Notes under the pieces: model-generated
What the model was told of the DNA's origin: nothing
Databases searched by the model: none
What the model saw: only the letters and a program-made list of their open reading frames with translations
Shown: piece after piece, positions 18,186 through 27,421 of the stretch
Layout of the letters: every line of letters begins with the position of its first letter
Position numbering within the stretch: position 1 is the stretch's first letter
Origin: Thalassotalea sp. ND16A
Lineage (GTDB): Bacteria; Pseudomonadota; Gammaproteobacteria; Enterobacterales; Alteromonadaceae
NCBI RefSeq assembly: GCF_000764205.1
Contig: NZ_JQDZ01000030.1
Location: 1-64,000 of the forward strand
Length of the DNA: 64,000 bases
Direction: 5' to 3'
Translations under genes and position numbers: made by a program

Positions 18186-18383
18186 TTATCTATTTTTTTG
18201 TCGGTTTATTTTCTCTTGTTTGATTTCTTCTTCACGGCGATCGCCGGCTCTGGGGAGAGTTTCCGATAAATCATTTAAGCTTTTGCGGCGCAACGGGTGA
18301 GCACTACGCTTGAGCATAGATAAATTACCGATGACCATAGCAATTGCTAATCCAATTACTACCACAATTAACCAAGTCGGCAT
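18186..18383 (-). CDS. DUF2897 family small membrane protein
   Basis: 65 residues: one N-terminal membrane segment (PTWLIVVVIGLAIAMVIGNL) followed by a highly charged tail (DRREEEIKQEKINRQKN). This fits DUF2897, a gammaproteobacterial family of unknown function. The gene follows the M15 peptidase stop by 1 base, so the two are very likely co-transcribed. Confidence 0.75.
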   Translation of the reverse strand: MPTWLIVVVIGLAIAMVIGNLSMLKRSAHPLRRKSLNDLSETLPRAGDRREEEIKQEKINRQKNR

Positions 18384-18384
18384 A

Positions 18385-19065
18385 TTAAGGGCTTCCTACG
18401 TTGATGATAAAACGCTGATAAATACTATCGAGCATAGCCAGTATTTCTTCTTTATTGAGTATATCACTTTGTTCAATGCAATCGTGCAGTAACTCAATGC
18501 TAAGCTGCTCAATGCATAAGGCTGCAATGGGCTGGTAAGATAGGTGCCAGGGTTCGATGGCAACCCCACCTCGATATTTATCATATGGCCGATAAAAACC
18601 AAACGACCCCATATTTTCATCTAACCATTGAGACAGAGGAGCAAAAGGCCCTTGCGCATGATATTCCCAAGGTTCGAGTTGTAATGGTTTGCCCGCTAAT
18701 AAATTGGGATCGTATACGTCTATATCGGTGCCCCAATGATGGCGGCTGCCACCGGGTAGGGCAGAGAATAATAAAATGCGGCTAATTTTTTCAGTAGCAG
18801 ACAAATTGGCACAATCAATCGGCTGATTATTGGCATCTAATATCGGACGAACACCGGCTAACTTAGCATTAAAAATGGCCAACTGTCTGGCAAAAGAGCG
18901 ATAACCACTGGCAATTTTTAAATCAAAACCATCTTTTGCTGCCGCTTGTTGCATTTGCAAAAATGCGGCAACCATATCCTTATGAATACCTAAACCTTCA
19001 TTAAAGTAGTGGATATGGCTGTCATTCAAACCAATAACATTAGTTGCATTTGTTGCTTTATTCAT
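18385..19065 (-). CDS. M15 family D-Ala-D-Ala carboxypeptidase-like metallopeptidase
   Basis: 226 residues. The VanY/DdcY-type M15 zinc site is visible: SGYRSFARQLAIFNAKL (conserved substrate/Arg motif), GGSRHHWGTDIDVYDP (His and Asp ligands) and EPWHLSY (third His). Enzymes of this family trim peptidoglycan stem peptides. There is no obvious signal peptide, so it may act in the cytoplasm on recycled peptides or leave by another route. It is in a run of minus-strand genes behind dapE (17 bases). Confidence 0.88.
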   Translation of the reverse strand: MNKATNATNVIGLNDSHIHYFNEGLGIHKDMVAAFLQMQQAAAKDGFDLKIASGYRSFARQLAIFNAKLAGVRPILDANNQPIDCANLSATEKISRILLFSALPGGSRHHWGTDIDVYDPNLLAGKPLQLEPWEYHAQGPFAPLSQWLDENMGSFGFYRPYDKYRGGVAIEPWHLSYQPIAALCIEQLSIELLHDCIEQSDILNKEEILAMLDSIYQRFIINVGSP

Positions 19066-19082
19066 TGTTTAACAGAATTAAT

Positions 19083-20219
19083 TTAAGTTAACAGCTTTTT
19101 CATAATTAAATAATACATCTCAACCAGGTCTTCCAGGTCTTGGCAGTTCACGCTTTCATTGACTTTATGGATAGTGGCATTGGTTGGCCCTAATTCAACA
19201 ACTTGCGCGCCTGTAGGAGCAATAAAACGGCCATCAGAGGTACCGCCCGCGGTTGACGGTGTACAAGTAACCCCATTGGCCTCGGCGATCGATTCCACGA
19301 CCGAGGTTAACAATTTTCCTTCGCCAGTAATAAAGGGTTTACCATTAAAGGTCCATTTTATCTCGTAATCCAGCTCATGCTTATCAAGGATACTGGTTAC
19401 CCGTTCGATGATGATGTCATCATTGATTTCAGTACTGTATCTAAGATTAAAGATGGCATGTAACTCTCCTGGCACCACATTGGTGGCGCCCGTACCTGAG
19501 TTCAGGTTTGATAATTGAAAACTGGTAGGTGGGAAGTACTCGTTGCCATGATCCCAAACTTGTGTGCTTAACTCAGTGAGAGCTGGGGTTGCCAGATGAA
19601 TCGGGTTTTTCACTAAGTGTGGGTAAGCCACATGACCTTGAACACCATGAATGATTAAATCGCCAGTGATTGAACCTCTACGACCATTTTTTACTACATC
19701 TCCGGCTTTTTCCGTACTCGATGGTTCGCCAACAATACACCAGTCAATTTTTTCATTACGAGCTTCTAAGGTATCAATTACCCGAGTGGTACCGTTGATA
19801 AACGGGCCTTCTTCATCGGAGGTAATTAAATAGGCGATAGAGCCGTTGTGATCGGGAAAATCATTGACGAAACGTTCTGTCGCGACAATCATAGCAGCCA
19901 ACGAGCCTTTCATGTCGGCCGCGCCTCTACCATATAACCAGCCGTCTTTTATGGTTGGTTCAAATGCCGGGGTATGCCATTTAGAATCAGGCCCGGCAGG
20001 AACAACATCGGTGTGACCGGCAAAACAAAACACTGGATGCTCGCTGCCTCGTCGAGCCCACATATTGGTGGTATCTTCAAATACCATAGATTCATTGGTA
20101 AAACCTGCTGCAGTTAATCTATCTGCCATGAGCTCCTGGCAGCCCTCATCGAGTGGGGTCACCGATTTTCTTGAAATTAAATCTTTGGTTAACTCAATAA
20201 CAGCCGATGAATTATACAT
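19083..20219 (-). CDS. dapE: Succinyl-diaminopimelate desuccinylase
   Basis: 378 residues, M20 di-zinc hydrolase that releases LL-diaminopimelate and succinate in lysine/peptidoglycan precursor synthesis. Motifs: [12 protein letters not shown] (His ligand and Asp), [16 protein letters not shown] (bridging Asp), [15 protein letters not shown] (catalytic Glu pair) and [23 protein letters not shown] 20219 has a strong AGGAGG-like site and matches the family start; the TATACATT overlap with yffB (8 bases) indicates translational coupling. The yffB-dapE order is the same as in E. coli. Confidence 0.94.
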   Translation of the reverse strand: MYNSSAVIELTKDLISRKSVTPLDEGCQELMADRLTAAGFTNESMVFEDTTNMWARRGSEHPVFCFAGHTDVVPAGPDSKWHTPAFEPTIKDGWLYGRGAADMKGSLAAMIVATERFVNDFPDHNGSIAYLITSDEEGPFINGTTRVIDTLEARNEKIDWCIVGEPSSTEKAGDVVKNGRRGSITGDLIIHGVQGHVAYPHLVKNPIHLATPALTELSTQVWDHGNEYFPPTSFQLSNLNSGTGATNVVPGELHAIFNLRYSTEINDDIIIERVTSILDKHELDYEIKWTFNGKPFITGEGKLLTSVVESIAEANGVTCTPSTAGGTSDGRFIAPTGAQVVELGPTNATIHKVNESVNCQDLEDLVEMYYLIMKKLLT

Positions 20220-20577
20220 TAGTTGCGCCCTCCTGGCCAAATATCGCTTGATATTGTGGCGCTTTGAAGCCTAAGTGTAGCTCGCTCTCATTGATCAGCA
20301 GCGGCCTTTTTAATAGCGTTGGTTGCTCTAAAACCGTAGCTTTGGCTACCTCATCGGTTAAGTTGTTTTTTATTTCTTCCGGTAAACTGCGATAGGTTGT
20401 GCTGCGTTTATTAATCAGCGCGTTCCAGCCTGCCTTCGCGACGAACTGTGCCAACAGGGCTTCATTTATGCCATCTTTGCGTAAATCGTGAAATTGATAC
20501 GCTACCTTGGATTTATCTAACCAGGCTTTGGCTTTTTTTACTGTATCGCAATTGTGGATACCATAAAGAATTGTCAT
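20212..20577 (-). CDS. yffB: ArsC/Spx family reductase-like protein YffB
   Basis: 121 residues with a thioredoxin-like ArsC fold: [20 protein letters not shown], with a single N-terminal Cys (residue 10) instead of a CXXC, then [15 protein letters not shown] in the C-terminal helix-strand. YffB is glutathione-linked by structure but its substrate is not established; it lacks arsenate-resistance context here. It sits directly upstream of dapE with an 8-base overlap, as in E. coli. Confidence 0.85.
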   Translation of the reverse strand: MTILYGIHNCDTVKKAKAWLDKSKVAYQFHDLRKDGINEALLAQFVAKAGWNALINKRSTTYRSLPEEIKNNLTDEVAKATVLEQPTLLKRPLLINESELHLGFKAPQYQAIFGQEGATNV

Positions 20578-20632
20578 TGTGGCTCTCTTTTTATGTGTTG
20601 AGCAAGTACTGCTTATCCCGGATTCCGGTTAA

Positions 20633-21019
20633 CTAGTCGTTTATCACCAGGTAATCGTCTGCACGTAATGCGTTAACTGCGTTTTTCAGATTCGCTTTTT
20701 TCACCAGAATGTAGTCAGTGTCGAAAGTAGATATGGCGAATATGCTGATCTTTTTCTCGGCTAAAACCCCGGAGATATTCGATAGAATTCCGGTTAATGA
20801 GAAACCTAATGGACCAAGAACTTCTAACGCTCGCCAATCGGGTTCTACTTCTAAACTTTCTATGTGAACATTTGCGGGTACCACAATCGATAATTCATCA
20901 TACGTTTTGCCAATAAAATATATTTTTGCATCAAATACTTCACTAGGTACCTGCGAATCAGGAGTGAGGCTATGAATATTAAAGGATTCATCTAATAATT
21001 GCAGTGTTTGCTTTGTCAT
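20633..21019 (-). CDS. ACT domain-containing protein
   Basis: 128 residues, apparently two tandem ACT-like modules of the kind that bind amino acids: residues 1-60 (FNIHSLTPDSQVP, KIYFIGKTYDELSIVVP) and 61-128 (GPLGFSLTGILSNISGVLAE, KISIFAISTFDTDYILVKKA). No catalytic domain. Ligand unknown. It lies 55 bases upstream of yffB-dapE on the same strand and may be the first gene of that unit; a link with lysine synthesis is only a guess from position. Confidence 0.75.
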   Translation of the reverse strand: MTKQTLQLLDESFNIHSLTPDSQVPSEVFDAKIYFIGKTYDELSIVVPANVHIESLEVEPDWRALEVLGPLGFSLTGILSNISGVLAEKKISIFAISTFDTDYILVKKANLKNAVNALRADDYLVIND

Positions 21020-21236
21020 TTATTTACCTTCCTGGCGTAATTTTCTTATCCTTTGTACTATAACGCAGAGAAAATACTAATGGTATAGGTGGCGACATAA
21101 TAACAGCCTTTGTTTAGTTGAAATTGTTATTTATTAGACCCTTAACCTTATTTGCCACTAAGTTTCTCTAAAGCGAAGCAATATAATTGCAAAATTCATT
21201 ATTATTCAATCTTATAATGTTTTTATGCTTTTAGTA

Positions 21237-21259
21237 TTATCCACAAAAGCTGTGGGTAA
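21237..21259. promoter_or_regulatory. Inverted pair of DnaA-box-like sequences
   Basis: TTATCCACA (21237-21245) is a perfect consensus DnaA box; 5 bases later TGTGGGTAA (21251-21259) is the reverse complement of TTACCCACA, one mismatch from consensus. The surrounding 300 bp are AT-rich. A single pair is too little to call an origin. Confidence 0.4.
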
Positions 21260-21499
21260 TATTGTTTATAACTATTTATATGTTAATTAAGTGCATGTAT
21301 TTTAATGATATTTCACTTGCGGGTAAAAAGTAACCTATAGCTATTGTTGTATATTTTATAGCCTACAGATCATTTAATGGCTTTCTTGTTATAAATTGAT
21401 CATATCTACTGTTTTTGTTGATTAAAATTAGAAAATATATCCATATTCACCTTGAAAATTGATCTTTATACAGTAGTTTTTATCAAACGCTGAATAGCA

Positions 21500-21529
21500 T
21501 TGTTTATGCTTTTATTGATCTTGTATAAT
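21500..21529 (+). promoter_or_regulatory. Candidate sigma-70 promoter for yfbV
   Basis: TTGTTT (21500-21505), 18-base spacer, TATAAT (21524-21529), about 90 bases before the yfbV start codon. The -10 is perfect and the -35 weak. Confidence 0.4.
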
Positions 21530-21616
21530 ATTTGTAACGATTTAACACATTAAATAACAGGGTAGGTTAACCATTATGTGTTATCTTTAAAGAGTAATTT
21601 CACTTAAACTAAGCTC

Positions 21617-22039
21617 ATGCAAATATCTTTACAACAACAGCTAAAACAAGGCCGCCAATATATTGAATTTTGGCCAGCTCAACCTGAGCTGTTAAATTAC
21701 TTTGCTGAATATCGGGCGGTAATCGTGAGCCGGTTCGTGTTGAAGTATGGCGCCCCCTTAGCGGCGTTAGCTTTTTTACTGCCAATACTGTTTATTGGTG
21801 TGGAGCAATTAAAACAAGCGCTGTTTTATGCTTTGTTCATTGGCTCTTTGCCGGTGCAATCGTTATTTTTAATGTATAACAAATCAAAAGAACCGTTACC
21901 GCCATCGTTAAAAAGTTGGTATAAAAATGGTGTGGAAAAAATCAAAGACAAGCCTGTAGATACAGAATTTTCGCTAATTAAGCCAACTTTCCTGGATTTG
22001 GCCAAACTATTACACTTTTCTTATCACCGCATCGGTTAA
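21617..22039 (+). CDS. yfbV: Terminus macrodomain insulation protein YfbV (DUF412/UPF0208)
   Basis: 140 residues: an N-terminal helix (LQQQLKQGRQYIEFWPAQPE), two membrane segments (APLAALAFLLPILFIGV and ALFYALFIGSLPVQSLFL), then a conserved cytoplasmic tail (SWYKNGVEKIKDK, PTFLDLAKLLHF). In E. coli YfbV limits chromosome contacts of the Ter domain and lies beside ackA-pta; here ackA-pta is about 12 kb away. Its stop is 11 bases before a heptamer array. Confidence 0.9.
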   Translation: MQISLQQQLKQGRQYIEFWPAQPELLNYFAEYRAVIVSRFVLKYGAPLAALAFLLPILFIGVEQLKQALFYALFIGSLPVQSLFLMYNKSKEPLPPSLKSWYKNGVEKIKDKPVDTEFSLIKPTFLDLAKLLHFSYHRIG

Positions 22040-22050
22040 CTTCATAACCT

Positions 22051-22085
22051 CTCCTAGTCCTTAGTCCCTGGCTCCTAAACCCTAA
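22051..22085. repeat. Heptamer array at the yfbV-rlmA convergent junction
   Basis: Five 7-bp units in phase (CTCCTAG, TCCTTAG, TCCCTGG, CTCCTAA, ACCCTAA), related to the GGAACTA type when read on the minus strand (GGGACTA, AGGACTA). The rlmA stop codon (TAG on the minus strand, 22082-22084) falls inside the last unit. Confidence 0.65.
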
Positions 22086-22903
22086 GAGCTTACGATAGAC
22101 TTCTTATATACCCTGATCATAAAGTCTGCCTGACAGATAAAATTATTGGCTTGTTGTAAATCGCTTAATAGTTGCTCTGAAGATTTAAACGCGAAAGGTG
22201 TCATTGCCAATAGCGTTAATGCTTGTTCACCATGAGCAAATAACATTTCATAATTAAGGTTCTCTTCTGCAACCAACTCAAAACCATCCAGTTGTTGCTT
22301 GCCAATATTATGATACTTTGGCGTTTGATAAATCATTTGCTTTAATTCCCACAAATGTTTTTCACCAGGAGTTACGGTAACCAGGTAACCGTCATCAGCC
22401 AGCAAGCGGCTGAATTCTTCAGTTTTAATCGGTGCATAAATGGAATATAACCATTTAGCAAAGCCATCAGCAAAGGGCAGTTGCGCGATAGAAGCAACAC
22501 TAAAGTGACATTGCTTATATTTTTTAGCGGCAATTTTCACCGCGTTTTTCGCAATATCTACGCCATAAACCTGGTTATTATCCATGCTGTGAGCCATGGT
22601 ATAGTAACCCTCACCACAGCCCGCATCTATGACGTTACCGCCGTTAATGTATTGCTGATAAAGCTTTACCAGAGTGTCACGCAAGGGTTGATAACAACCT
22701 GACTCTAAAAAAGCGCGACGAGCATTAACCATCTGTTTATTGTCGCCGGGATCCTTCGAATGTTTAAACTGCACCGGAAGTAAATTAACGTAACCTTCTT
22801 TGGCCTGATCAAAAGCATGGTTATTATCGCAACGGTATACTTTATCTTGCAGTGTTAATGCATGCTGGCAGATAGGGCAGAGGTAATGACTGGTATTATT
22901 CAC
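22082..22903 (-). CDS. rlmA: 23S rRNA (guanine-N1)-methyltransferase RlmA
   Basis: 273 residues. N-terminal zinc finger (YLCPICQHAL then YRCDNNHAFD), the linker EGYVNLLPVQ, then a Rossmann SAM domain: VIDAGCGEGYYTMAH (motif I), VYGVDIAKNAVKIAAKKY and LYSIYAPIKTEEFSRLL. RlmA methylates G745 of 23S rRNA in gram-negatives. Convergent with yfbV; the 3' end runs into a heptamer array. The neighbour xthA lies 47 bases upstream on the same strand. Confidence 0.92.
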   Translation of the reverse strand: MNNTSHYLCPICQHALTLQDKVYRCDNNHAFDQAKEGYVNLLPVQFKHSKDPGDNKQMVNARRAFLESGCYQPLRDTLVKLYQQYINGGNVIDAGCGEGYYTMAHSMDNNQVYGVDIAKNAVKIAAKKYKQCHFSVASIAQLPFADGFAKWLYSIYAPIKTEEFSRLLADDGYLVTVTPGEKHLWELKQMIYQTPKYHNIGKQQLDGFELVAEENLNYEMLFAHGEQALTLLAMTPFAFKSSEQLLSDLQQANNFICQADFMIRVYKKSIVSS

Positions 22904-22950
22904 GTTAAATATTTCTCAGATAAAACTAATGGTGGATTTGGCTTTAGCCA

Positions 22951-23757
22951 TTATTCAAAAGTAGACCAGATAGGGGCATGATCAGAAGGTTTTTCAATAC
23001 CTCTTAATTCATAATCAATATCCGACTCAACGCATGTTGCACTTAACTTTGTTGTCGCTAATACCACATCAATACGCAGACCGCGGTTATCATCAAATCC
23101 GCGTGAACGGTAATCAAACCAGGAATAGCGCTCACTACGCTCAGGGTGAAGCTCACGGAATGTATCTTTAAAACCCCAGTCCATCAGCGTTGCTAACCAC
23201 TGTCTTTCTTCTGGCTGAAAACTGCATTTGCCGGTTTTTAACCAACGCTTGGCGTTCGGTTCACCAATACCTATATCTAGATCAACAGGAGATATGTTGA
23301 TATCACCCATGACAATAACGTTTTCATCTCGATTGTGGTGATCATTTAAGTAAGTCATCAAGTCTTTATAAAATTGGCGTTTATAAGGAAATTTGGTTTC
23401 ATGGGCGATATTATCGCCTTGCGGAAAATAGCCATTTAGTACGGTAACTTCTTCGCCTTTATCATTAGTGGTTTTCACCATTATCATCCGTTTTTGCATA
23501 TCATCACAATCGCTGGGGAAGCCTTTCTGTACAGAGATTGGCTGCTTTTTGCAGAGCATGGCTACGCCATAATGCGCTTTTTGGCCATGAAAATACACGT
23601 GATAACCCATAGCTTCAACATCCGCTAAGGGAAACGCTTCATCATGAACTTTAATTTCTTGTAAACCAATAATGTCAGGTTGGTGTTTGTCAATAATCGC
23701 TTGTAACTGGTGCAAACGAGCACGCAGGCCGTTTATATTGAAGGAGATAACTTTCAT
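22951..23757 (-). CDS. xthA: Exodeoxyribonuclease III
   Basis: 268 residues of the exonuclease/endonuclease/phosphatase fold: [30 protein letters not shown] (metal Glu), [27 protein letters not shown] (catalytic Asp/Asn), and the C-terminal [13 protein letters not shown] and KPSDHAPIW (catalytic His). It repairs AP sites and 3'-blocked ends. Length equals the E. coli enzyme (268). It precedes rlmA on the same strand. Confidence 0.94.
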   Translation of the reverse strand: MKVISFNINGLRARLHQLQAIIDKHQPDIIGLQEIKVHDEAFPLADVEAMGYHVYFHGQKAHYGVAMLCKKQPISVQKGFPSDCDDMQKRMIMVKTTNDKGEEVTVLNGYFPQGDNIAHETKFPYKRQFYKDLMTYLNDHHNRDENVIVMGDINISPVDLDIGIGEPNAKRWLKTGKCSFQPEERQWLATLMDWGFKDTFRELHPERSERYSWFDYRSRGFDDNRGLRIDVVLATTKLSATCVESDIDYELRGIEKPSDHAPIWSTFE

Positions 23758-24260
23758 AAGGGTATTTAATTTTTAATTGTTAAAGTGCAGCTATGCTACC
23801 AGAAAATCGCTTACTCTTGAATGAAAAATAGCGCATACATTTACGTTTTTAACCGCGGCGATAAGAACTGTTTTGACGCTGATAACGGGATATAAACAAA
23901 AAAAATATATTTTTAGATTTATCTTTATAAATCAATAAACTAAAATGTAACCAGGAGCAAGTTTTGGCCAATGTTTACTGCTTAATATGACAATTTAACG
24001 AGGGAATGTAATTAGATTGTAAATGCGAGTATTGATTTGTTATCAAAAGACGTAATTTTTTTGTTATAATTTATATGTAACATATTGATAGTTTTGGTCT
24101 TTGTATGTAAATCAAATGTGAAGCTGTTGACGAAATAATATTTTGAACTGTCCCGTTCTTTTGTTATAAATACAGCCAGATGTACTAAAGCCAAACTTTT
24201 CTACTAAACTTTACAACAACTTACAAAATTAGTTGATGATAATAAATGGAGCGAAATTTA
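23758..24260. other. Divergent intergenic region xthA / two-component system
   Basis: About 500 bp, AT-rich with poly-A and poly-T stretches and no credible gene. A candidate promoter for the response regulator is at 24143-24170; otherwise nothing definite. Confidence 0.55.
24143..24170 (+). promoter_or_regulatory. Candidate promoter of the two-component operon
   Basis: TTGAAC (24143-24148), 16-base spacer, TATAAA (24165-24170), about 90 bases before the response-regulator start. Confidence 0.35.
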
Positions 24261-24977
24261 ATGTCAGAAAATAAAACAAGTTTGAAAAAAATATTATTGG
24301 TAGAAGACGATAGGCAGTTATCTGATTTGATTAAAGATTTTCTTGTTAGTGAAGGCTTTCACGTGAAACAAGAATTTAGAGGGGATACGGTATCCAAAAC
24401 GGTTGAAAATTTCTCACCAGACCTAATCATTTTAGACGTTATGTTGCCTGGCAAAGATGGTTTTACCGTATGTCGTGATTTACGTCCATCATTTGGCAAT
24501 CCCATTTTAATGTTAACCGCAAAAAGTACTGACTTTGACCAAGTGCTTGGTTTAGAAATTGGTGCCGATGATTATGTGGCCAAACCCGTTGAACCAAGAG
24601 TGTTGCTGGCTCGCGTAAATGCCTTGTTGCGACGAGGTCAACTACCAAAAGGTGGCAATGAAAAAACAGAAATTACCTGTGGTGGTTTGCACATTAATCG
24701 TAACTCTCGACAAGTGACGTTAGCGGGTGAGAGCATCGACCTAACCAGTCAGGAATTTGACTTATTGTGGTTATTAGCAACACGCGCCGGCGAAGTGCAA
24801 AATCGTGACTACATCTACAAAGCGGTTGTTGGCCGTGAATATGATGGTATGGATAGAAGTGTTGACGTTCGTATTTCACGGTTACGTAAAAAATTACACG
24901 ATAGCAATGAAACACCATTTAGAATTAAAACCATTTGGGGACAAGGTTACTTATTTGTGCCAGATGCCTGGAACTAA
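24261..24977 (+). CDS. OmpR/PhoB family response regulator
   Basis: 238 residues: receiver domain with acidic pair (ILLVEDDRQ), phospho-acceptor Asp in LIILDVMLPGKDG, Thr/Lys switch residues (MLTAKS, YVAKPVEPR), then a winged-helix DNA-binding domain ending RLRKKLHDSNETPFRIKTIWG and QGYLFVP. ATG 24261 has GGAG 8 bases upstream; an in-frame ATG 15 bases earlier overlaps that site and is less likely. The histidine kinase starts 3 bases after its stop. The pair resembles RstA/RstB; the stimulus is unknown. Confidence 0.9.
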   Translation: MSENKTSLKKILLVEDDRQLSDLIKDFLVSEGFHVKQEFRGDTVSKTVENFSPDLIILDVMLPGKDGFTVCRDLRPSFGNPILMLTAKSTDFDQVLGLEIGADDYVAKPVEPRVLLARVNALLRRGQLPKGGNEKTEITCGGLHINRNSRQVTLAGESIDLTSQEFDLLWLLATRAGEVQNRDYIYKAVVGREYDGMDRSVDVRISRLRKKLHDSNETPFRIKTIWGQGYLFVPDAWN

Positions 24978-24980
24978 GTG

Positions 24981-26261
24981 ATGAATCTAGGTCGCTCCTT
25001 TTTTAGTCTGTATTTTTTAATTGTTGCTTGTTTTGGCGCTCTAAGCTGGTTATTAGACGAAGCTTGGAGTGTCAGTGTTGAACAAGATGTTGAATCTTAT
25101 ACTGGCTATAAGACTGTTTTGTTGGCCATTGATGAACACCTTAAAAATTTTCCTGTGGAACAATGGGATTCACGGATTAAAAAAGCCAATGACAGATATA
25201 ACATTCCCATTCAGTTAATTCCTGAAGAAAATGTGGAAGTTCTCTTACCTGAGCTAAAATTTGTTAAAGGCGATAAAGTCACTGTTTATTATGACGATGA
25301 TGACATTACCCTGTTTCAGCCAATAGTCGAACAAAAATTGGTACTAATGCTCGGGCCAGTTGCTTCTCCAACCCGGCCCCGTACCGAAGCCTTGATCCGA
25401 GTATTGATCTTCATTTTTATTGGTATTGTTATTTTCTTTTGGGTGTGGCCGATCTCGAAAGATCTGGATAAATTATCGAATACGGCGAAAAATTTTGGTC
25501 ATGGTGACTTTAAAGCGAAAGTAGGCAAAGCCGAATCTATGCTGGTACAGCCGATGATGAACACATTCAATATGATGGCATCAAGGATCAATAATTTAAT
25601 TGAAGCCCATAAAGAATTAACCAATGCGGTATCGCATGAGCTAAGAACACCTCTGGCCAGAAGTAAATTCGCATTGGAAGTGTTACGCGGCGCCAAAGAT
25701 GATGAAACTCGAGACAAGTATATCGATAAAATTGCCACCGATGTAGAAGAGCTTGAGTTGTTGGTTAATGAGTTGTTAGTGTATGCCGCCTTTGAAAATG
25801 AACAACCCAATATCAGTTATCAACATCATGATCTGAAGCTGCTAGTTAATGACCAAGTAGCCAGTTTTGCTCATAATGACGTTGATATCACTCTGCATTG
25901 TAAAGCGGATGGGTTGCTGGCTGATTATGACGGCCACTTTATCAATCGAGCGTTAAGTAACTTACTCACCAATGCGATGAAATATGGTAATGGCGTCGTG
26001 CGAGTGACGTTAGCTGCCGATTCTGGGCAATGTACCATCATCGTTGAAGACAATGGCAAAGGGGTTGAGGAAAGTTTTAAAGAGATTATCTTTGATGCAT
26101 TTTCAAGATATGAGTCCTGTCGCGGTAAAGATACCGGAGGCTTTGGTATTGGTTTGGCGATAGTGAATAAGATAATGCTTTGGCATAATGGCAGCGCCAG
26201 AGTTGAAAATAGTGAATTGGGCGGAGCCAAGTTTATCTTGTCCTGGCCGCAAAGTAATTAA
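24981..26261 (+). CDS. Sensor histidine kinase (RstB-like architecture)
   Basis: 426 residues: first membrane helix (FFSLYFLIVACFGALSWLL), a periplasmic sensor of about 110 residues, second helix (VLIFIFIGIVIFFWVWPI), HAMP linker, HisKA with TNAVSHELRTPLARSKFALE (phospho-His), and a HATPase domain with NRALSNLLTNAMKYG (N box), IVEDNGKGVEE (G1) and GFGIGLAIVNKIM (G2). It should phosphorylate the regulator encoded 3 bases upstream. ATG 24981 is used; the adjacent GTG at 24978 is also possible. Confidence 0.9.
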   Translation: MNLGRSFFSLYFLIVACFGALSWLLDEAWSVSVEQDVESYTGYKTVLLAIDEHLKNFPVEQWDSRIKKANDRYNIPIQLIPEENVEVLLPELKFVKGDKVTVYYDDDDITLFQPIVEQKLVLMLGPVASPTRPRTEALIRVLIFIFIGIVIFFWVWPISKDLDKLSNTAKNFGHGDFKAKVGKAESMLVQPMMNTFNMMASRINNLIEAHKELTNAVSHELRTPLARSKFALEVLRGAKDDETRDKYIDKIATDVEELELLVNELLVYAAFENEQPNISYQHHDLKLLVNDQVASFAHNDVDITLHCKADGLLADYDGHFINRALSNLLTNAMKYGNGVVRVTLAADSGQCTIIVEDNGKGVEESFKEIIFDAFSRYESCRGKDTGGFGIGLAIVNKIMLWHNGSARVENSELGGAKFILSWPQSN

Positions 26262-26382
26262 CCGATATTAGTGATTCCGATTTAAGGCCAATCTGCGAAG
26301 AGTTGACTATATACTTCTACAGGTTGGAATAAGAGCAAGGAATGCTTCAAAATCTATCCAGCTACGCTAATGGCTATAGTAA

Positions 26383-26850
26383 TTATGTCATACAACAGCG
26401 TTTAAATTTTTTACCACTGTTACATGGACAAGTTTCGTTGCGAGATACAGTCTTTATGAGTTTGTGGTGTTTCACATCACCATCTACATAGCACCACTTT
26501 CCATCTTCTTTTATAAATCTGGAATTCTCCTGCATTTGCCACAATTCGCTACCGGTTAAATAGGTGGCAGCAAACTCAACGTAATGAAATTCATCATCAC
26601 TTTGATCTGTGCTGATAATCACCAGGGCAAGCCACGTGGTTTGCTCCGCCCAGTCTTGAATATCGACAAGAGAGTTAGCTCCGCGAGATGCTTTGGCATA
26701 ACTACAGAACAGATAATCGGCATTTTTTAAGGCATAAGCGCTAAAACGGGAGCGCATTAATTGCTCGGCAGTTGTCGGTATCGCTTTCGCTTCAATAAAA
26801 CTTTGGCAACAGAGCTGGTAAGTACCGCCTGAGCCACAAGGACATTGCAT
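26383..26850 (-). CDS. YchJ family protein with two SEC-C zinc motifs
   Basis: 155 residues. An N-terminal SEC-C motif (CPCGSGGTYQLCC), a central NTF2-like domain (TAEQLMRSRFSAYALKNADYL, typical of YchJ/UPF0225), and a second SEC-C at the C-terminus (ETCPCNSGKKFKRCC). SEC-C motifs bind zinc and are found in SecA and partner proteins; the function of YchJ is not established. Convergent with the kinase gene. Confidence 0.88.
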   Translation of the reverse strand: MQCPCGSGGTYQLCCQSFIEAKAIPTTAEQLMRSRFSAYALKNADYLFCSYAKASRGANSLVDIQDWAEQTTWLALVIISTDQSDDEFHYVEFAATYLTGSELWQMQENSRFIKEDGKWCYVDGDVKHHKLIKTVSRNETCPCNSGKKFKRCCMT

Positions 26851-27012
26851 AATTCATTTAAAGAGTAGTTTAACGAGGGCCGAACTATAACTTATCCACT
26901 GCCAGTTAGGAAAGAGAAAAAGGCAAAGAGTACAAGTAAAGCTGGTGGAACAGCTCATTACTGGAGAAATAAACAACTGCACAAATTGCCAAAAAATGGA
27001 CTTGTTTAATGT

Positions 27013-27421
27013 ATACCATTCCGTATAAGCATTTTCCCACTTAGCGTGATTTTAACGGTTGATGGGCAAGGCATTGATTGCTGACGACACCATGGATGGT
27101 GGAGATAGGGCGACTCAGGAGACAAAGCCGAGAATGGTAATTCTCGGCAACTGCGTCCTGTGTTGCTCTAATACGCCACATCCATGTGGCAACCTTGTCA
27201 AAATCAATAACGCCGCATATTAACCGTTAAAACACGCCCTTCGGGAACTCATGAACAACATGATAACTTCATAAAATCTGTTCGCTGTACGAAAGCATGG
27301 ATGCTGCAGGTAGAGCGACGCAGGATGCCAAAGCCGAGAATAACTATAACGTCACAAATTTCACTTGTTCTAATGCCGTTCATGCAGTTCTAAGTGGGTA
27401 AATCATTATACGGATTGGTAT
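27013..27421. mobile_element. MITE-like element with TACCA inverted ends (409 bp)
   Basis: The outer 32 bases are inverted repeats with 4 mismatches: left ATACCATTCCGTATAAGCAT and on to CCCACTTAG, right (reverse complement) ATACCAATCCGTATAATGAT and on to CCCACTTAG. No coding frame. Inside are a 9-bp hairpin (CCGAGAATGGTAATTCTCGG) and two diverged copies of a segment containing GGTAGAGCGACGCAGGA and AAAGCCGAGAAT (around 27090-27130 and 27300-27345). The right end touches the stop codon of the sulA-like gene. Shares end sequence and CGGGAACTCATG with the element at 45031-45227. Bases 26851-27012 hold nothing identifiable. Confidence 0.7.

Larger units (their letters stand above)
21020..21616. 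other. Intergenic region between divergent ACT gene and yfbV
   Basis: About 600 bp, strongly AT-rich, no coding frame. It contains an inverted pair of DnaA-box-like sites (21237-21259) and a candidate yfbV promoter (21500-21529); otherwise I see nothing definite. Confidence 0.6.

Noticed and set aside
20212-20577. Arsenate reductase
   Set aside because: Only the YffB-type N-terminal Cys context is present, no ars genes, and it is coupled to dapE as yffB is in E. coli.
21020-21616. Replication origin
   Set aside because: Only one pair of DnaA-like boxes and no dnaA, dnaN, gidA or plasmid replication gene nearby.
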